This document shows, one piece after another, positions 13,367-63,960 of a stretch of DNA of 64,000 nt (position 1 is the stretch's first letter; the number at the start of each line of letters is the position of its first letter). Source of the stretch: Cristatella mucedo. Lineage: Eukaryota; Bryozoa; Phylactolaemata; Cristatellidae. The position numbers and the translations under genes are program-made. The stretch spans positions 436,001 through 500,000 of the forward strand of contig WPIO01000082.1 in NCBI GenBank assembly GCA_009760855.2. Reading direction: 5' to 3'. Under the pieces are notes generated by a model, which had not been told where the DNA came from, ran no database searches, and was given only the letters and a program-made list of their open reading frames with translations.

Positions 13367-13647
13367 CAGCGGCGGTGCCAGGATTTTCTTACACGGAGGG
13401 GCAAGACCCGAACAGAATAAAAATGTAACCTCAAAATGACAAACAATTGTAGCGCACGCTCACACCGTTCATTCGACACGCACCCGGCGGTTGCTCATCG
13501 ACCGGAAGCATTATTTTGTTGTTGGTGCTGGCCGCTGGCATAGGTTTAGGGGCGGTTCAGGTCATCGCACCCCTACCCACCTCCCCCCTCCCCGCTCTAA
13601 GTGAGGGCAAACGCCTCGCTGCTGGCAGCTCCCTGGCTCCGCTACTG
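13367..13647. mobile_element. Short TIR element (MITE-like), copy 1
   Basis: Begins CAGCGGCGGTGCCAGG and ends CCTGGCTCCGCTACTG, imperfect terminal inverted repeats (14 of 16). About 280 bp with no coding capacity. It shares the internal CGGTTGCTCATCGA with copy 2. The CAGTGGCGGAGCCAGG-type end is common in non-autonomous DNA transposons, often hAT-like. No clear target duplication is visible. Confidence 0.65.
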
Positions 13648-13746
13648 ATCGTTGGAGCTTCAAAGTGAGGCTGTGATTGATGCGGAGTGGGTCGCCATGC
13701 GTTGGAACCTTGCCCCGTGCACCTGAAGCCAGTTAATCAACACAAC

Positions 13747-13815
<69 letters not shown>
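13747..13815. repeat. (TA)n microsatellite
   Basis: A nearly pure TA array of about 69 bp. Confidence 0.97.
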
Positions 13816-13816
<1 letters not shown>

Positions 13817-14849
13817 CACATATGCCTGATAGCAGCGAGTAAGAGTGGTTGGAGGCTTTTAGGTGTGCTTCGGGTTACTGTATTAGGCCACCGGGTATAA
13901 TATATTCTCACACCTGACGTATAAAATAAAAAAGCCATCAGCATGCCACCAGTGGGAGCATTACATCCACAGAATGAATAAGTGGAAAGAAATGCCAGAA
14001 TTGTCCAGATCGAGCTGTTGGTTGCTGTCCTATTACTGTTGATAACCAAACGGTCCACGTTGTTGCACACTCCCGGAAACGCTTCCTGTTATCAGACGCC
14101 GGCGATCGTTGAAATAGCCGCGTCAAAATGTGTCATCTCAGTTAGCCGACAGTCATCATCACCTGCATTACCCTCATAAACTAAGTGCTGGGAGGATTCT
14201 GGTGAACAGGGCCCGTGTGTTCCCCGTAGCTTCACTTACCATTAAAGCAGAGCGAGATAGCCAAAGTGACACTAGTCCATTGCTAAGAAAGTTTTCTCAC
14301 TGGAAAGCACCATCTAAAGACAAGGGGATTCTGATAAAGCCATCACTCCATTCAATTCGGCGATGATTGGCTTCTAGATCTTGTTTTCGCCCTTCTTAAG
14401 CTGGGTACACTTCTTGATTCTTCTGCTGATTGACCGATCTTGCTTCTAAAGTATTTCCATCTGATTATTTCATACTCGCTGCTGAAGCCACTGAGGCTAG
14501 TACGTAAAATAATATCGAAATATGAACACCAGCATTCGTGTCCATTCATCCCTTCCTTAACTAAGACGTAGCAGCTGCTCTATATAACTCAACATACTCG
14601 AGGCGTATTGCATCGCTTCATCATTAGCTGATCGCTTAATCAACTAGTATTCGGTCATTGCTGATCAATAGGTCTATTCATGACAAGCATTTGACCAATA
14701 GGACATGCTTCTAGCTTTAACTAGGCAATTGATTAATTTTTAAGCTCAAAGTAGGATGACAAATGATTAAGTGACGCGGTTTGCTGCAATAGAAATCAGA
14801 TATAATAATTCCTTATTAAGCGTCTTCTCACCGTTCTTCACGGTGAATT

Positions 14850-15223
14850 GATATCTTTTGTCGATCAAATGTTGAGCTCGTATACACCGAAAGTCCGGAA
14901 CTTGCTTCCAGCTTCTGTCGTTACCTTAATGGAACTTGCATCATTTAAGCCTCAGCGAAAAATGCTTTCTTAGCTTTCCCCGCTATTAATGAATTTGCCT
15001 CTTCTGTTCATTCGAGCTTTCTGAACTTACCTGTGCATGACTCAGTGCATGTTACTAACCAGAGATCCTACTAATCAGTTTCTCCGAAAAGTCTTCTTGC
15101 TCACTGTTGCACGTAACAGTAAGCACGACACTTGTGTGCTTTCGCATGCATGTCTAACCATGAAACCTTGCATTTCAATAATCTTTGGTTATTACTTCTG
15201 TTGCAGCGCGTTGCAAAGCGCAT

Positions 15224-15225
<2 letters not shown>
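14850..15225 (+). mobile_element. LINE-C copy C2, decayed 3' end
   Basis: Encodes a WNLLPASVVTLMELASFK-like remnant, then a 3' region sharing TTGGTTATTACTTCTGTTGC and AGCGCGTTGCAAAGCG with copy C1. It runs into a TA repeat. Confidence 0.6.
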
Positions 15226-15276
<51 letters not shown>

Positions 15277-15305
15277 TATATGTATATGTATATATATGTG
15301 TATAT
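15226..15305. repeat. (TA)n with TG interruptions
   Basis: About 80 bp of TA with scattered TG, directly after the LINE-C2 3' end. Confidence 0.95.
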
Positions 15306-15999
15306 GGTTCTTTTAGGACGCTATGCAAAGACGTCTTATAATAATTATTATTGTCAAGGACGAGCCGCTGAATGTTGTATGTGACCTCTATCTTTTCCCG
15401 CTGGTATACAACTTTTTCGACTGCGAGAGCAGCTTGGCATTGCCTTAGAGCAATGCTTTCTATTAGGTTTCCGCTTATGGGAAATTTAATTAGCGCCTAG
15501 GAGGGAGCCCGAGCTTTAGCGCTAATGAGGTTAGACGGCACGGCCCGCCTGGGGCGCAGGATAGGGCGGCGCGCTACGCCGCGCTCGCTGTGCTTGTACC
15601 AAGCTTGGGGGCGGCCGCCAGACGTCTGCAGCCCTTTATCAATAGGAATACGAGTATTTTCGGGCGCTTCCCTCGATGCTCTTATTCTCTTGCGGGCAAT
15701 CGTCTGTCACCGACCCTAGGCACACTGCACAGGCTACGGTACGACTTGGCGGCTAATTCGCGGCACGGAGCGGAAGTGTGAGGCGCCCGCTTCCCGCCAC
15801 TATGGCTCGTGGCCTTGACTTGAACTTGGCTGCTCACTCCTTGGGCGAACCATCGGGCAAGCTACTCTAGTCAGATGAGCTGCTGACCCGTAAATTGAAA
15901 GCAAACTTGTGTGGAGGCTGGTAATAACTGAATAAAAGTCATTGACCTGACAACTGATTAGGAGGCGATACAAAAACGCTTCCAGTTCCAGTTCGACTG

Positions 16000-16135
16000 T
16001 GCTGAGTTGGCTAAGATGTTCGCCCACACTAAGGTCTGGCCGACGTCGTGGGCTCGAACCCCGTCGCACACGTGAAGTGCCTGAATAGAGATTAAATTCT
16101 CTTAGAGCGCTACGCAAATGAATTATATAAATGAA
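16000..16135 (+). mobile_element. SINE S1 copy
   Basis: A box region TTGGCTAAGATG, B box CGTGGGCTCGAACCCC, then the S1 tail with AGAGATTAAATTCTCTT and AATTATATAA. It abuts LINE-A3. Confidence 0.75.
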
Positions 16136-16880
16136 TTGTATAAGAATACGAGATCTAAGTTGGTCCATGCATTTGTGACATCCCGTCTTGACTTCTGTAA
16201 CTCACTGCTTGCTGGCCTACCTGCATATGCACTCGGGTGCTTACAGCTTGTTCAAAACTCTGCAGCTAGGCTTGTCTGTCGTAAGCGTCGCAACTGCCAC
16301 ATCACACCACTTCTCGACGACCTGCACTGGCTACCAGTCAAGCAACGGATCGACTTCAAGGTTTTGTCACTCACTTTTAGGTCCCTTCATTCTTTGGCTC
16401 CAGCCTATCTCTCAAATCTACTCCCCCACTAGGCCAAGCATCGTACCACCCACTTTTCGGAATCTCACGGTTTGCCAATACCTCGTACAAACCTCAAATT
16501 CTTTGGAGACAGTGCATTTAGTTCGTATGCTCCCAAAGCCTGGAACTCCCTCCCGACTTGCGTCAGAACATTCCCTGACTTGGCCACATTTAAAAAGAAC
16601 ATAATAACACACCTATTTAGGACAGCATTTAGTGGGTCACCGTGATTCTTTCTTTATTTACTTATGCGTGCTGACTCTGTTACATGCTGCCACTAATAAC
16701 ACTTGCATGCTGACCCTGTGCATGTCACCCCTAACCATGTTATCCATATTGTTTATCAAGCACGATACCACTCACCATTGAATCACGTTTCCCTTTGTAG
16801 CAAATGTAAAGCGCCTAGAAAGAGGTTGAGTTCTCTGAGGGCGCTTTATCAAGTGTATTATTATTATTAATATTATTGCT
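16136..16880 (+). mobile_element. LINE-A copy A3, 3' end
   Basis: Starts within the [22 protein letters not shown] block, continues through the C-terminus with one stop before HQAKHRTT, then the 3' UTR, hairpin (16,808-16,847) and ATT tail. Its truncated 5' end directly abuts the tail of an S1 SINE in the same orientation. Confidence 0.9.
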
Positions 16881-18669
16881 ATTATTTACCTGAATGGCGC
16901 TAGTGCTGAGATGCTAGACTTAAATTAATTAAAAAAATATTTAAGGAAGCGTAGCAGCGTTCCGAGTAAAGCTTGCGCTCTTCTTTCAATTAATTAATTA
17001 CACCCTGCGCAGCATATCACAGCCCGTGCAAACCGGAGCTTATCTGAGACTGCACTGTCTTCAGAGGATCCTTTCTATTAATTACAAACTCGGCTCCTAG
17101 CTGTAAACTTCCTTGAAATTCGTGGGAAAGAGCAGGCAGGCCGCCACCTAACCGAGAAGCCAGCTCAAGGCGAGAGAGTGAGCGAGCACTTTTTTCATCT
17201 AGAAGAATCTTTCGCACATTCGGATTACATATCAGTTTGATCCGTTTGGAAGCTTTGCCCGTACCCAAACCCGGAGCTAAACCACCGCGGCTCGCGTGTT
17301 CGCCCAAAAAAGCCTTGCCGTGCATTATACTATACATTGAGGTGCCTCAGTTTTTGACGCTATAGTGAGTGGCTGATGTTGAACGATAATACAAGGCAAG
17401 TACCGTCAGCCCCCGACTTGCGACGGTTTGACTTACAAAAATTTGAAGATACTAACTCGGCAAACGTCAAGTAAAAAATCGAAAATCAGAATTTATCAAA
17501 GAAAACTCACAAAATTCCCCCGCGGTGAGTATATTTGACTACGGCTCAAACAGTAGATGGAAACGATGTCTGAAAGTCATGCACTGTAGGTACGGAGGGT
17601 TCTCTCTTAATTGCGAGACTTAAAATGTAATTCATTTTTATAGCGCCCCAAGAGAACTTAATCTCTATTCGGGCGATTTACATATGCCTCGGGGCTCGAG
17701 CTCATGACCTCAGCCAGACCTTGGTCGGGGCGAGTACCTTAACCACTAGACCAAACATGCTAGAGTTAAGACGTGTTCAGAGTGATGCGTGACCCCAAAA
17801 ATCCACGTTCATAGCCGCTGATCAACCTCAGCCATGTACTAGTCACGAGGATTCAGTGGAAGAGAAAGTTGACGATCTTCCAGTAAGATGACCCATCTCC
17901 TCCTCAACCTCCTCCCAATAGTAGTCAATGTACAGTACTATAACTACCAGCTTCTGTATGCCCAAAAATAATCTACATTTTGGTACGTGAATATAATATT
18001 ATTCATTTTTCTGATTTATTTTTTTATTTTATATGGACTTAAAAAATAATTCAATTCGTTTACCTATGCGTGTCTTTCTTCAGAACGTATCGTAGTAGAA
18101 CGTATCATATACCATTCTCGACTTATGAAAAGTCGACTCGCGAAAGGTTTCCGGTCCCTTTGTATTTCGTAAGTCAGGAGCTGACTATTAACTGTCCTTA
18201 TTGGTTCCAAAAACGTCCCTCGTCTACTATATTCGTTGGGCCGCAGCCTCGTTGAGCCTGGCTCGCGAGCGCACTCGAGTAAGTCATTTCCTACTAGCTA
18301 ACGGCGCCTCGTACGCTGCCTCAGTGAGCACAGCTAAGAATAGAGAACGGAACGCTGGTTTGAATTTCTTGCGATTGCACCATTGAAGTATGCTGCACTT
18401 GCAAATTGGGGCACGCTTCCGCGTGCTTCAGATATTTCACGGCGACAAGTTCCGCCTGCATGATCCCCGCGAGTTCTGCTGCGCAATTTTATTTTATAAA
18501 AAGCAAAGGGAAATCAAATATTTCCAATACTTTCATTTGTGTGCCTTTCAGCTGAGTGTCGGAGTGGCTTTGCATCGAGCATCTTCCTGCAATAAAAAAG
18601 CCAAGAAAGCGGGTGCTCGCGCCTGCCTGAGCGTGCACAAATCGATTGCCGGACATGCGCAGCACTTAC
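16881..18669. other. Unassigned except one SINE
   Basis: Contains the minus-strand S1 copy at 17,632-17,765. A 106-codon minus-strand frame (17,337-17,017) and the rest match nothing I know. Confidence 0.45.
17632..17765 (-). mobile_element. SINE S1 copy
   Basis: Reverse-strand copy with tail TAGCGCCCCAAGAGAACTTA, B box GGGCTCGAGCTCATGACC and A-box side CCTTAACCACTAGACCAAAC. Confidence 0.78.
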
Positions 18670-18743
<74 letters not shown>

Positions 18744-19141
18744 AAGAGAGAGATGGAGGGAGAGGGGGAGATAGATGGGGAGAGAGAGAATGGAGGGTCA
18801 GAGAGAGAAAGGGAGGGGCAGAAAGAGAGAGGGGAGAGGGAGAGAAAGGACGAAAAAGAGAGAGAGAGAAATAGAAAGGATGGGAGAGAGAATGAGAGAG
18901 AGAGGGAGTGAGAGAGCGAGAGAATGAGAGAGAGAGAGAGAAATAGAAAGGATGGGAGAGAGAATGAGAGGGAGTGAGAGAGTGAGAGAATGAGAGAGAG
19001 AGAGAGAGAGAGAGGGAGTAAGAGGGAGGAGAGAGAGTGAGAGGCAGAGAGAGAGAGAGAAAATGAGAAAGAGAGAGTGAGAGAGAGAGAGAGAGGCAGA
19101 GATGGAGTGAGAGGGATAGAAACAGTGAGAAGAAGAGAGAT
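18670..19141. repeat. Long polypurine (AG)n tract
   Basis: About 470 bp almost entirely A and G on the plus strand. It starts as pure AG and then becomes imperfect GAGAGGGAGA/GAAATAGAAAGGATGG units, one of which is repeated. The long RE- or LS-rich open frames on both strands come from this repeat and are not genes. Confidence 0.95.
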
Positions 19142-20215
19142 GGAACCGCTGGAGCGCTGCCCTGCGGTACGACTGGTGCGATACACTAAGCCAGAACGAG
19201 TCGGTGCTGAATCCAAGTCGGATAAGTTAAGGATAGTTACTATTGACCTGCAGTGCTCGTGGGATTTTAATTCCATCAATTATTCGTCAGCAGAAAGTTA
19301 TTATCGCGAGCACTTTACGAGGAAACTTTTCAATTTGTTGAAAATATTGTATCTTGAATATGCGACTGGCTTGAGCAACCGGAAACTAAAGCGGCTATAT
19401 CACAGGGTCTCTGGAAGATTTGTGATACTGTTTGTCCTCAAGTCAAGCCAGTTTTCAATCTATAGAGAAAAATTTTAAATGGCGAATATAGTAATTTCTT
19501 AGCGGGACACTTCTAAGGAAGGCTTGAGCCCTCGTCCCCAGCGGATCCATCAAAAGAATCCAGTCGCCGGTTAGCTTCTTCTGGACACCGCTCCGAGCTG
19601 CGTGCCTAGCGCTCGTTGCATGCTGCCTCTTAAGCAGCTGCATACATAGCGTTGCAGCGCATTCATTTTGAGAGAGCCCAAAGCTTTCCAACGATGGCGA
19701 ACCTCCGATACGCCTCTCTGGAAGTGCCACTTCACCTTTTGGAAATGGCCGGAAGAAGCACGCCAAAGGCGCGCTGCCCGACCGCTACGTTTGACCCATG
19801 TAAATACAATCGGCGGCTTCTCTTTCAAGAAGGCATCTTGAAGCGGCGAACCGAAAGTGGGCCGCTTCAGACCCTCTAAAAGAAATCGGCAGGTCTAAGA
19901 AAAGAACCCGATATTTGAGAAGGTTTGCAACTACCGATCTTCACCGATCTCCGCGAGTCGGTGGCAAGCCTATATACAGTCGTCTAAGAAGGAATCGGTT
20001 CTCTCCGTTAGAGAGCCTGTCTGACCCTGCATTCCATAGGTCGCCACTCGGCTGGCCCGCTTGATGAGAATTATCTCTTCAAGCGCATCTAAAAACAATC
20101 AGAAGGCCTCCGTAACAAAAGTCACTTCTGCTCCCTGGGTAGAGCTGAAATGTTTCATTCCCAAACATTTATGTAGCGTCTTTGCTCGCTAGTGCCCGCT
20201 CTCGAGGGACTGGCT
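19142..20215. other. Unassigned stretch
   Basis: Short open frames on both strands with no recognisable product. No repeat family is seen until LINE-A4. Confidence 0.45.
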
Positions 20216-20620
20216 TTATAATAATAATAATAATATTGCACTTGATAAAGCGCCCTCAGAGAACTTAATCTCTTTCTAGGCGCTTTACATTTGCTGCAAA
20301 GTGATACGCAATAGAATAGTAAGTAAAATCATGCTTGAAAAACAAACAAAATGAATAACATGGTTAGGGGTTACATGCACTGGGTCAGCATGCAAATGTG
20401 GTTAGTGGCAGCATGAACAGTGTCAGCACGCATAAGCACATCGAGGACGAATCACAAGGACCCACTAAATGCTGTCCTAAATAGGTATGTTTTTAAGTTT
20501 CTTTTAAATGTGGTCAGGTCAGGGGATGTTCTGATGCAGGTCGGGAGGGAGTTCCAGGCTGTGGGAGCATACGAGCTAAATGCACGGTCTCCAAAGGATT
20601 TAAGGTTTGTACGAGGTATG
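20216..20620 (-). mobile_element. LINE-A copy A4, 3' end
   Basis: Reverse-strand copy with the (ATT)n tail at its left end, the hairpin region, 3' UTR and the last part of ORF2 (RAFSSYAPTAWNSLP-like). It is 5'-truncated near a small tandem duplication at 20,620-20,660. Confidence 0.85.
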
Positions 20621-21125
20621 ATGCAAAGACATTAACGGCTTTGATGCAAAGACATTAACAGAGGATGATGCCTCGTCTGACTAACATACTTCATCCTTAA
20701 GCAGAATCGCTACTGTCTGTTGCGTCGCCATAAAGGGCCGCGTGTGAGGGCTTTTTTAAGCTCCGTTCTCGCTGCGACAGTCTTATAACCAAAGTGGCTC
20801 ACCAGTGACAGATAGTAGTAAAAGTACAGCTCATGCAAAATCCCTACTTGAAATCACTCACTGCTCCCTAAGAGCTAGTGCTTACATTGAGCATCGAGAT
20901 CTGCGGAAAAATCTTAAGCCAGAGGGTGTGAATTGCCTCACGGCAATTGGGCAGGCCATTGCCGATTGGCAGCAGTATCTGGCCAGCGGGTGGAGTGCAT
21001 CATGGTTGGCCCGTTCTGGTAACGCCCAAAGGCTTCGAGAGCCACCAAACTTCGTCTGGAGGCCTGCTCCACAGCTCGAGTAAGTATTGCTTTTTTATTT
21101 GACTTTTACCTTTTTATGCTAACTA

Positions 21126-21150
21126 AGAGAGAGAGAGAGAGAGACAGAGA

Positions 21151-21207
<57 letters not shown>

Positions 21208-21402
21208 ACAGCAAGGAAAAACTTCCAATGAGCAGTCACAGTGGGATCGGGGATGGCAGAGCAGCGCAGAAAAGTAAAAAGGAGGCGAGGAAAAATGATA
21301 TAGAGGAAGTGAAAGAGATAAACAGAGAGAGGGGAGATAAAGAGAGGACAAAAAGAGGGAGAGAAAGGGAAGAGGGAGAGAGAGGAGAAGGGGGAGGAGG
21401 AG

Positions 21403-21474
<72 letters not shown>
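21126..21474. repeat. Two (AG)n arrays with a purine-rich spacer
   Basis: Pure AG at about 21,126-21,204 and 21,406-21,474, separated by a mixed but purine-rich segment with AGG units. Confidence 0.93.
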
Positions 21475-21478
<4 letters not shown>

Positions 21479-22938
21479 CGAGGCAATCGCTAACAAATCT
21501 TGGTTAGTTGGCTCTCTGCTATCAATGTCAGGCTTGTAAAGCTGGCTCGTAATTATGATTAAGACTCCGGTGCGGCAGGCAGCTAGAAACGCGTTTTCGC
21601 GGGTTCCCTATTAGCCAATGACGACGTGGCACGAGGAACCCCACGCTCTGCTACTCAGTACCGGCAGATCGGTGAGAGACGGTGTATTGACGTAACACTG
21701 CCGGTTCGGTCGCTGTCTCTCTTGCTAAGTGAAACTTTTTTTTAACTGACACCTTCAATCGTAGCGTGAACACTAGGCAGGCTGAAGGCCCCTTCGTTCT
21801 CTACAGAGGATGAATCTGGAGGATGGCTCTAAAGGGTGGTTCTAGATGATGAACAGACGTTTTTTTCAGTCTTTTTCCACAGAGGGCTGGCTAAAAAGAC
21901 CCGCGAAGTAGACTACCAAGGCATTTCGTATAGTTCCCATTCAGCGTGTACAGCTGCTCTCATGCGGCGCTCTGGCACGAAACAAAGTCTGTCTCTTGGT
22001 GAGGAAGCCGCAGGCTTGAAGAATCTTTCGGTCAAGGAATCGAATGGGAAACGTGTCTCTTCGAGGTCAACTCTATAGGTTGCCTATAAGAGCGAAGACA
22101 GACGGCCAAGACAGACGGCTAGTAAGCGTAGCTGCTTGCCTACGGATCAGCGGTGTCGCATGGCGTTGCCCGTGCACGAAACCCTAGTAAATGGGCGAAA
22201 TGAGCTCCGTGCATTGAGCCATTTCCCCTCCTTGAAGTTCGGGGAGGGACGGGGCGTACTTGGAGAGGGACTCTGGACGCTTTCGAGTGGAATCGCAGGC
22301 GTCTCTCCAGAGTTGATCCAATTTTTAATGTCTCCTAGATCGGCGCCGCCGCCGCGCATTTCGCACGGGCGAACGCACGAGGTTCCGAGCTTCCGAGATA
22401 AGGCCTGCGGGTATTTCGCACGCGTTTCGAGGTCGCCTATAAAATTCTAGAATTCGGCCACGTTGCTCCTAGTTGCTCTATCGCAAGTCCGTAGCGGAGT
22501 CGATGATCGATGATCCATCTATTGATCCATCTATTGATCCTTCAGCCTCCCCCCCTTCGAAAAGCCAGGCAGGGGCTAGCAGACTTAAAGAGCAATTCCG
22601 GAGGCAGGCTAGTCGGGCGGCGGATTGACCCGCGTGCTTCTCCGAAGAAAGGAGACCACTTTTTAGATGCAATTGTAAAGGCTGCGTCTTGGTCATTGAC
22701 ACTAATCATTGATTTGACCCTCGGAGCTCCCCACTAACCAATGCGACCACAATCCGCCAGCAATGAGAAGCTGCGGTGGTGCGGTATACTTAACGTCCAG
22801 TTTTGCGGCTTATTGAATCTCGTCTGGCCCCACTGCGACGTCCGGCTGTAACTAACGGGAGCAAGGCAATACCAAATTAATGTTAGGATCCTTAGGAGAC
22901 TTTTAATGGTTAATATTGGTAAGGTCATAACACTTTAC
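21475..22938. other. Unassigned stretch
   Basis: Moderately GC-rich sequence with a small GATCCATCTATT direct repeat at about 22,510. No gene is recognised. Confidence 0.45.
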
Positions 22939-23233
22939 CAGTGGCGAAGCCCGAATTTTCACAGAGGGAGCAAAGCCTGCAAACAATGTCATATAGTGGA
23001 AAGACCTACAAGATTTCCGCGTAGGTAGGGCTGAACCAACAATTGATGAAAAATTATATCGCAAGAGCATGTTGTTCATTGGACGCGAACTTGGCGGTTG
23101 CTCATCGAGTGGAGTTAAAACATGATTTCACCCTTGGTAACGATCGGGGACGTAGGAATTTGGGGGTGGCCCAGGTCAATGACCCACTGTAAGGGGGGTA
23201 AATGCCCCCATTCCTCCTTTGGCTCCAACGCTG
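22939..23233. mobile_element. Short TIR element (MITE-like), copy 2
   Basis: Begins CAGTGGCGAAGCCCGAATTT and ends TTTGGCTCCAACGCTG, about 295 bp. Shares GGCGGTTGCTCATCGA and the order of blocks with copy 1. The flanks CACTTTAC and TTGTTTAC could be a decayed 8-bp target duplication (five matching bases). Confidence 0.6.
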
Positions 23234-23918
23234 TTGTTTACCTTGCTCATAGTTTACTTTTAAACAGTAAATATTTGGCAGCTCCCGTAGGCTGGGGACT
23301 CCAAAAAGTCATTACTCCTCTCTCAAGAGACCATTTTGGAACTGCAGCTCTGAAAGAGTTGCTATCAAAGCATCTCCATTTCTCCTAGTTGACTTGTGGA
23401 ATCTGCTCGATAAATGGATGGAGCCACAATCTGAATGGCGCTCTTCTCCGCCCTGCGCTGTCGCGGCCGCAGCCCGGAAGCTTTTTTTTTCAAACCCGTC
23501 TACAAAAAAATGTGCGTATCCCTCTTTTGGAGAGCCTGAAGTAGACCAGCGCCGGAAGGGAGGCTGCCGAACGAGATTGTTTAGCCACATTAAAAAAGGC
23601 GGGTTTCCCATCTCGAGAAATACTGTTAAGTCAGGCGCCTCGTGCGCACCGTAAGGGCTCTTTAGCCCTCCCCCGAAGCAGCGAACCGCCGGCCAGCCTC
23701 TCCGACTTGCCAGAAAAGAAATACCCGTATTATAGCAAATCTGCAAGATATTTTGATTGCCTCGAAAAATTATAGACCTCATCTAGAAACCCACTCAGCC
23801 GCCGAACTGTGAGTCAGCGTCCAAGCCTCATCTACGATTAACAAAAATGGATGATTGCCCTCTTCAGAGAATAAACGCGCCCGCATAGGCTCGACAGAGC
23901 TCTCCAGATCCTCCGTAA

Positions 23919-24066
23919 GCCGAGCTGGTTTGGCACAGTAGTTAAGGTGTTCGCCCCGACCAAGGCACGCCCGAGGTCATGCATGGGCTCGAGCCCGGAG
24001 GCATGCGTGAAGCGCCTAAATTGAGATTAAGTTCTCTTAGGGCGCTATACTGATGAATTATTTTTA
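23919..24066 (+). mobile_element. SINE S1 copy, most complete, upstream of TTC39
   Basis: Complete tRNA-derived head (GCCGAGCTGGTTTGGCACAG, A box; GGGCTCGAGCCC, B box) and the full tail hairpin at 24,010-24,047, ending AATTATTTTTA. It lies about 360 bp upstream of the TTC39 start codon. Confidence 0.82.
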
Positions 24067-24423
24067 AGCACTATAACCCTCTCTGTACGCGTCCATTCGC
24101 CTGGGCTGTCGGTCTGCCATGGACCCCTTGAAAGAAAGGGGATTACTCGGCTGAGCGCCAGCGGCGTGCCTTCCCCTCACGCACCCCCCCCCCCCATTCC
24201 GAGAACCACCATTTGCGACCGTAACTTACCGGTACACATCGAACGGCACGATGCTAGCTGCGGTTGCGTTCTCCGGAATCTTCGGCCAGAGTGCTGCTGG
24301 TCTGCGTTTCGAGGCGCCAGTGAAATTTCCCAGAGTCCGATTTTTCTCGTCTTGCAGCCGCAAAGGGCTCGCCGGAATGCTGCACAACCACCAAGGAAGC
24401 AGACGACCCGACGGGAAGTTGCC
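24067..24423 (+). promoter_or_regulatory. Probable TTC39 promoter / 5' UTR
   Basis: This is GC-richer sequence directly upstream of the start codon, with a run of 13 C at about 24,185. I see no clear TATA box and cannot place the transcription start. An S1 SINE ends at its left edge, so that copy lies within 510 bp of the start codon. Confidence 0.35.
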
Positions 24424-62738
<38,315 letters not shown>

Positions 62739-63570
62739 CTGCAGCATGTGGCAGTCAGCTAACGATTGGACGGCTCGAGCTGCAGCCTCGAACCTCTGCT
62801 TCTGCCGCCGCAGCAGCAGCAGCGGCGCTCCAGTGTCGTTGCTGCTAACGCCGCTGCCATGAAGACTCCTGTGGCTCAGACCTCTGAAGCCATAGACTGC
62901 TGTGCTTTGCCGCTGCAGCGCCTTCGTTGCGTCGCGAGCCTTGAAATTTGCCGGCCAACAATGAGCTCGGCGCTCGAGCGCCAAAACCCGGCTCTCACTC
63001 AGGGGCATCGGCTCTCAGGGGCGGCAAGCTGCGGGCTCCTGCCTGCCGAGCACAGTGCGTTCTCTGTGTCATTTGTGTTGTACCTCACCCCAAAGAAACT
63101 ACTACCTATGCAGCTCCTGCTGTGCAGCTGGTTAAACCGGGCTCGGTCCTGATTTTTTTTTTCAAGTTTTGCGTATACAGACAAGCCCCGTGTGCACGGT
63201 GGACCAGTATGTCCATATGGGACGCTAATGGCCGTTAGCACTTGGATCTCGTGCTTAATGCACGCCAAGCATTTGTCGACGTCACGAGCTAATTCTGACC
63301 GTGAGCGATCTTAGGGATATGGGTCGCTGTGGTACCTCTAGTTGCATGTATTTTTTGTCTCGAAGCCGGCTGGCTGGCCTTGGTACTAGCACGCGGTGGG
63401 TATTTGTTCGCTAGCATTCACCGCTTATCGTTGATGGCCTGCTATGTACTGAGAAAGCACTGTCTGTGATAGAACTGGTATTGCACTCTCGCCCAGCCCT
63501 GGCTGGGCATTCTGGGTAGTCGGCAGCAGTGTTAGCTGCATCGCTTCAATAAATCCGTTTCTTGACCCCT
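62739..63570 (+). other. TTC39 3' untranslated region
   Basis: The stretch runs from the stop codon to just after the first canonical AATAAA. It contains CAG/CTG-rich sequence at 62,805-62,850 and a run of T at about 63,152. The short open frames in it show no family match and are not called as genes. Confidence 0.6.
63548..63553 (+). terminator. Polyadenylation signal AATAAA
   Basis: A canonical hexamer about 810 nt after the TTC39 stop, followed within 40 nt by a T/GT-rich stretch (CTGTCTTTGTCT) like a downstream element. Confidence 0.6.
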
Positions 63571-63763
63571 CCCTGTCTTTGTCTCGGCAGCCTTTGCCGC
63601 CTGCATGCTTTCCCCACCCAGCTGATAACCGGTATTCATGAAGCTGGTACGCTCAGAGCCCAGCTAGTTGTTCGGTTGAGCCACACAAAACGTGACCAGC
63701 ACACTTGGTACAACCGAAGGTGGGCAACAACATTCACGGACCACGTGGCACGACTGCAGGATC

Positions 63764-63960
<197 letters not shown>

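Noticed and set aside
18548-19279. A 243-codon open frame rich in Ser and Leu on the minus strand and an Arg-Glu-rich frame on the plus strand
   Set aside because: Both are translations of the AG/TC repeat. The same happens at 21,106-21,539, 44,446-44,707, 62,009-62,306 and 63,692-64,000.
23919-24000. A tRNA gene
   Set aside because: The A- and B-box-like motifs belong to a dispersed S1 SINE copy with the same 3' tail as the other copies. I could not fold a complete cloverleaf.
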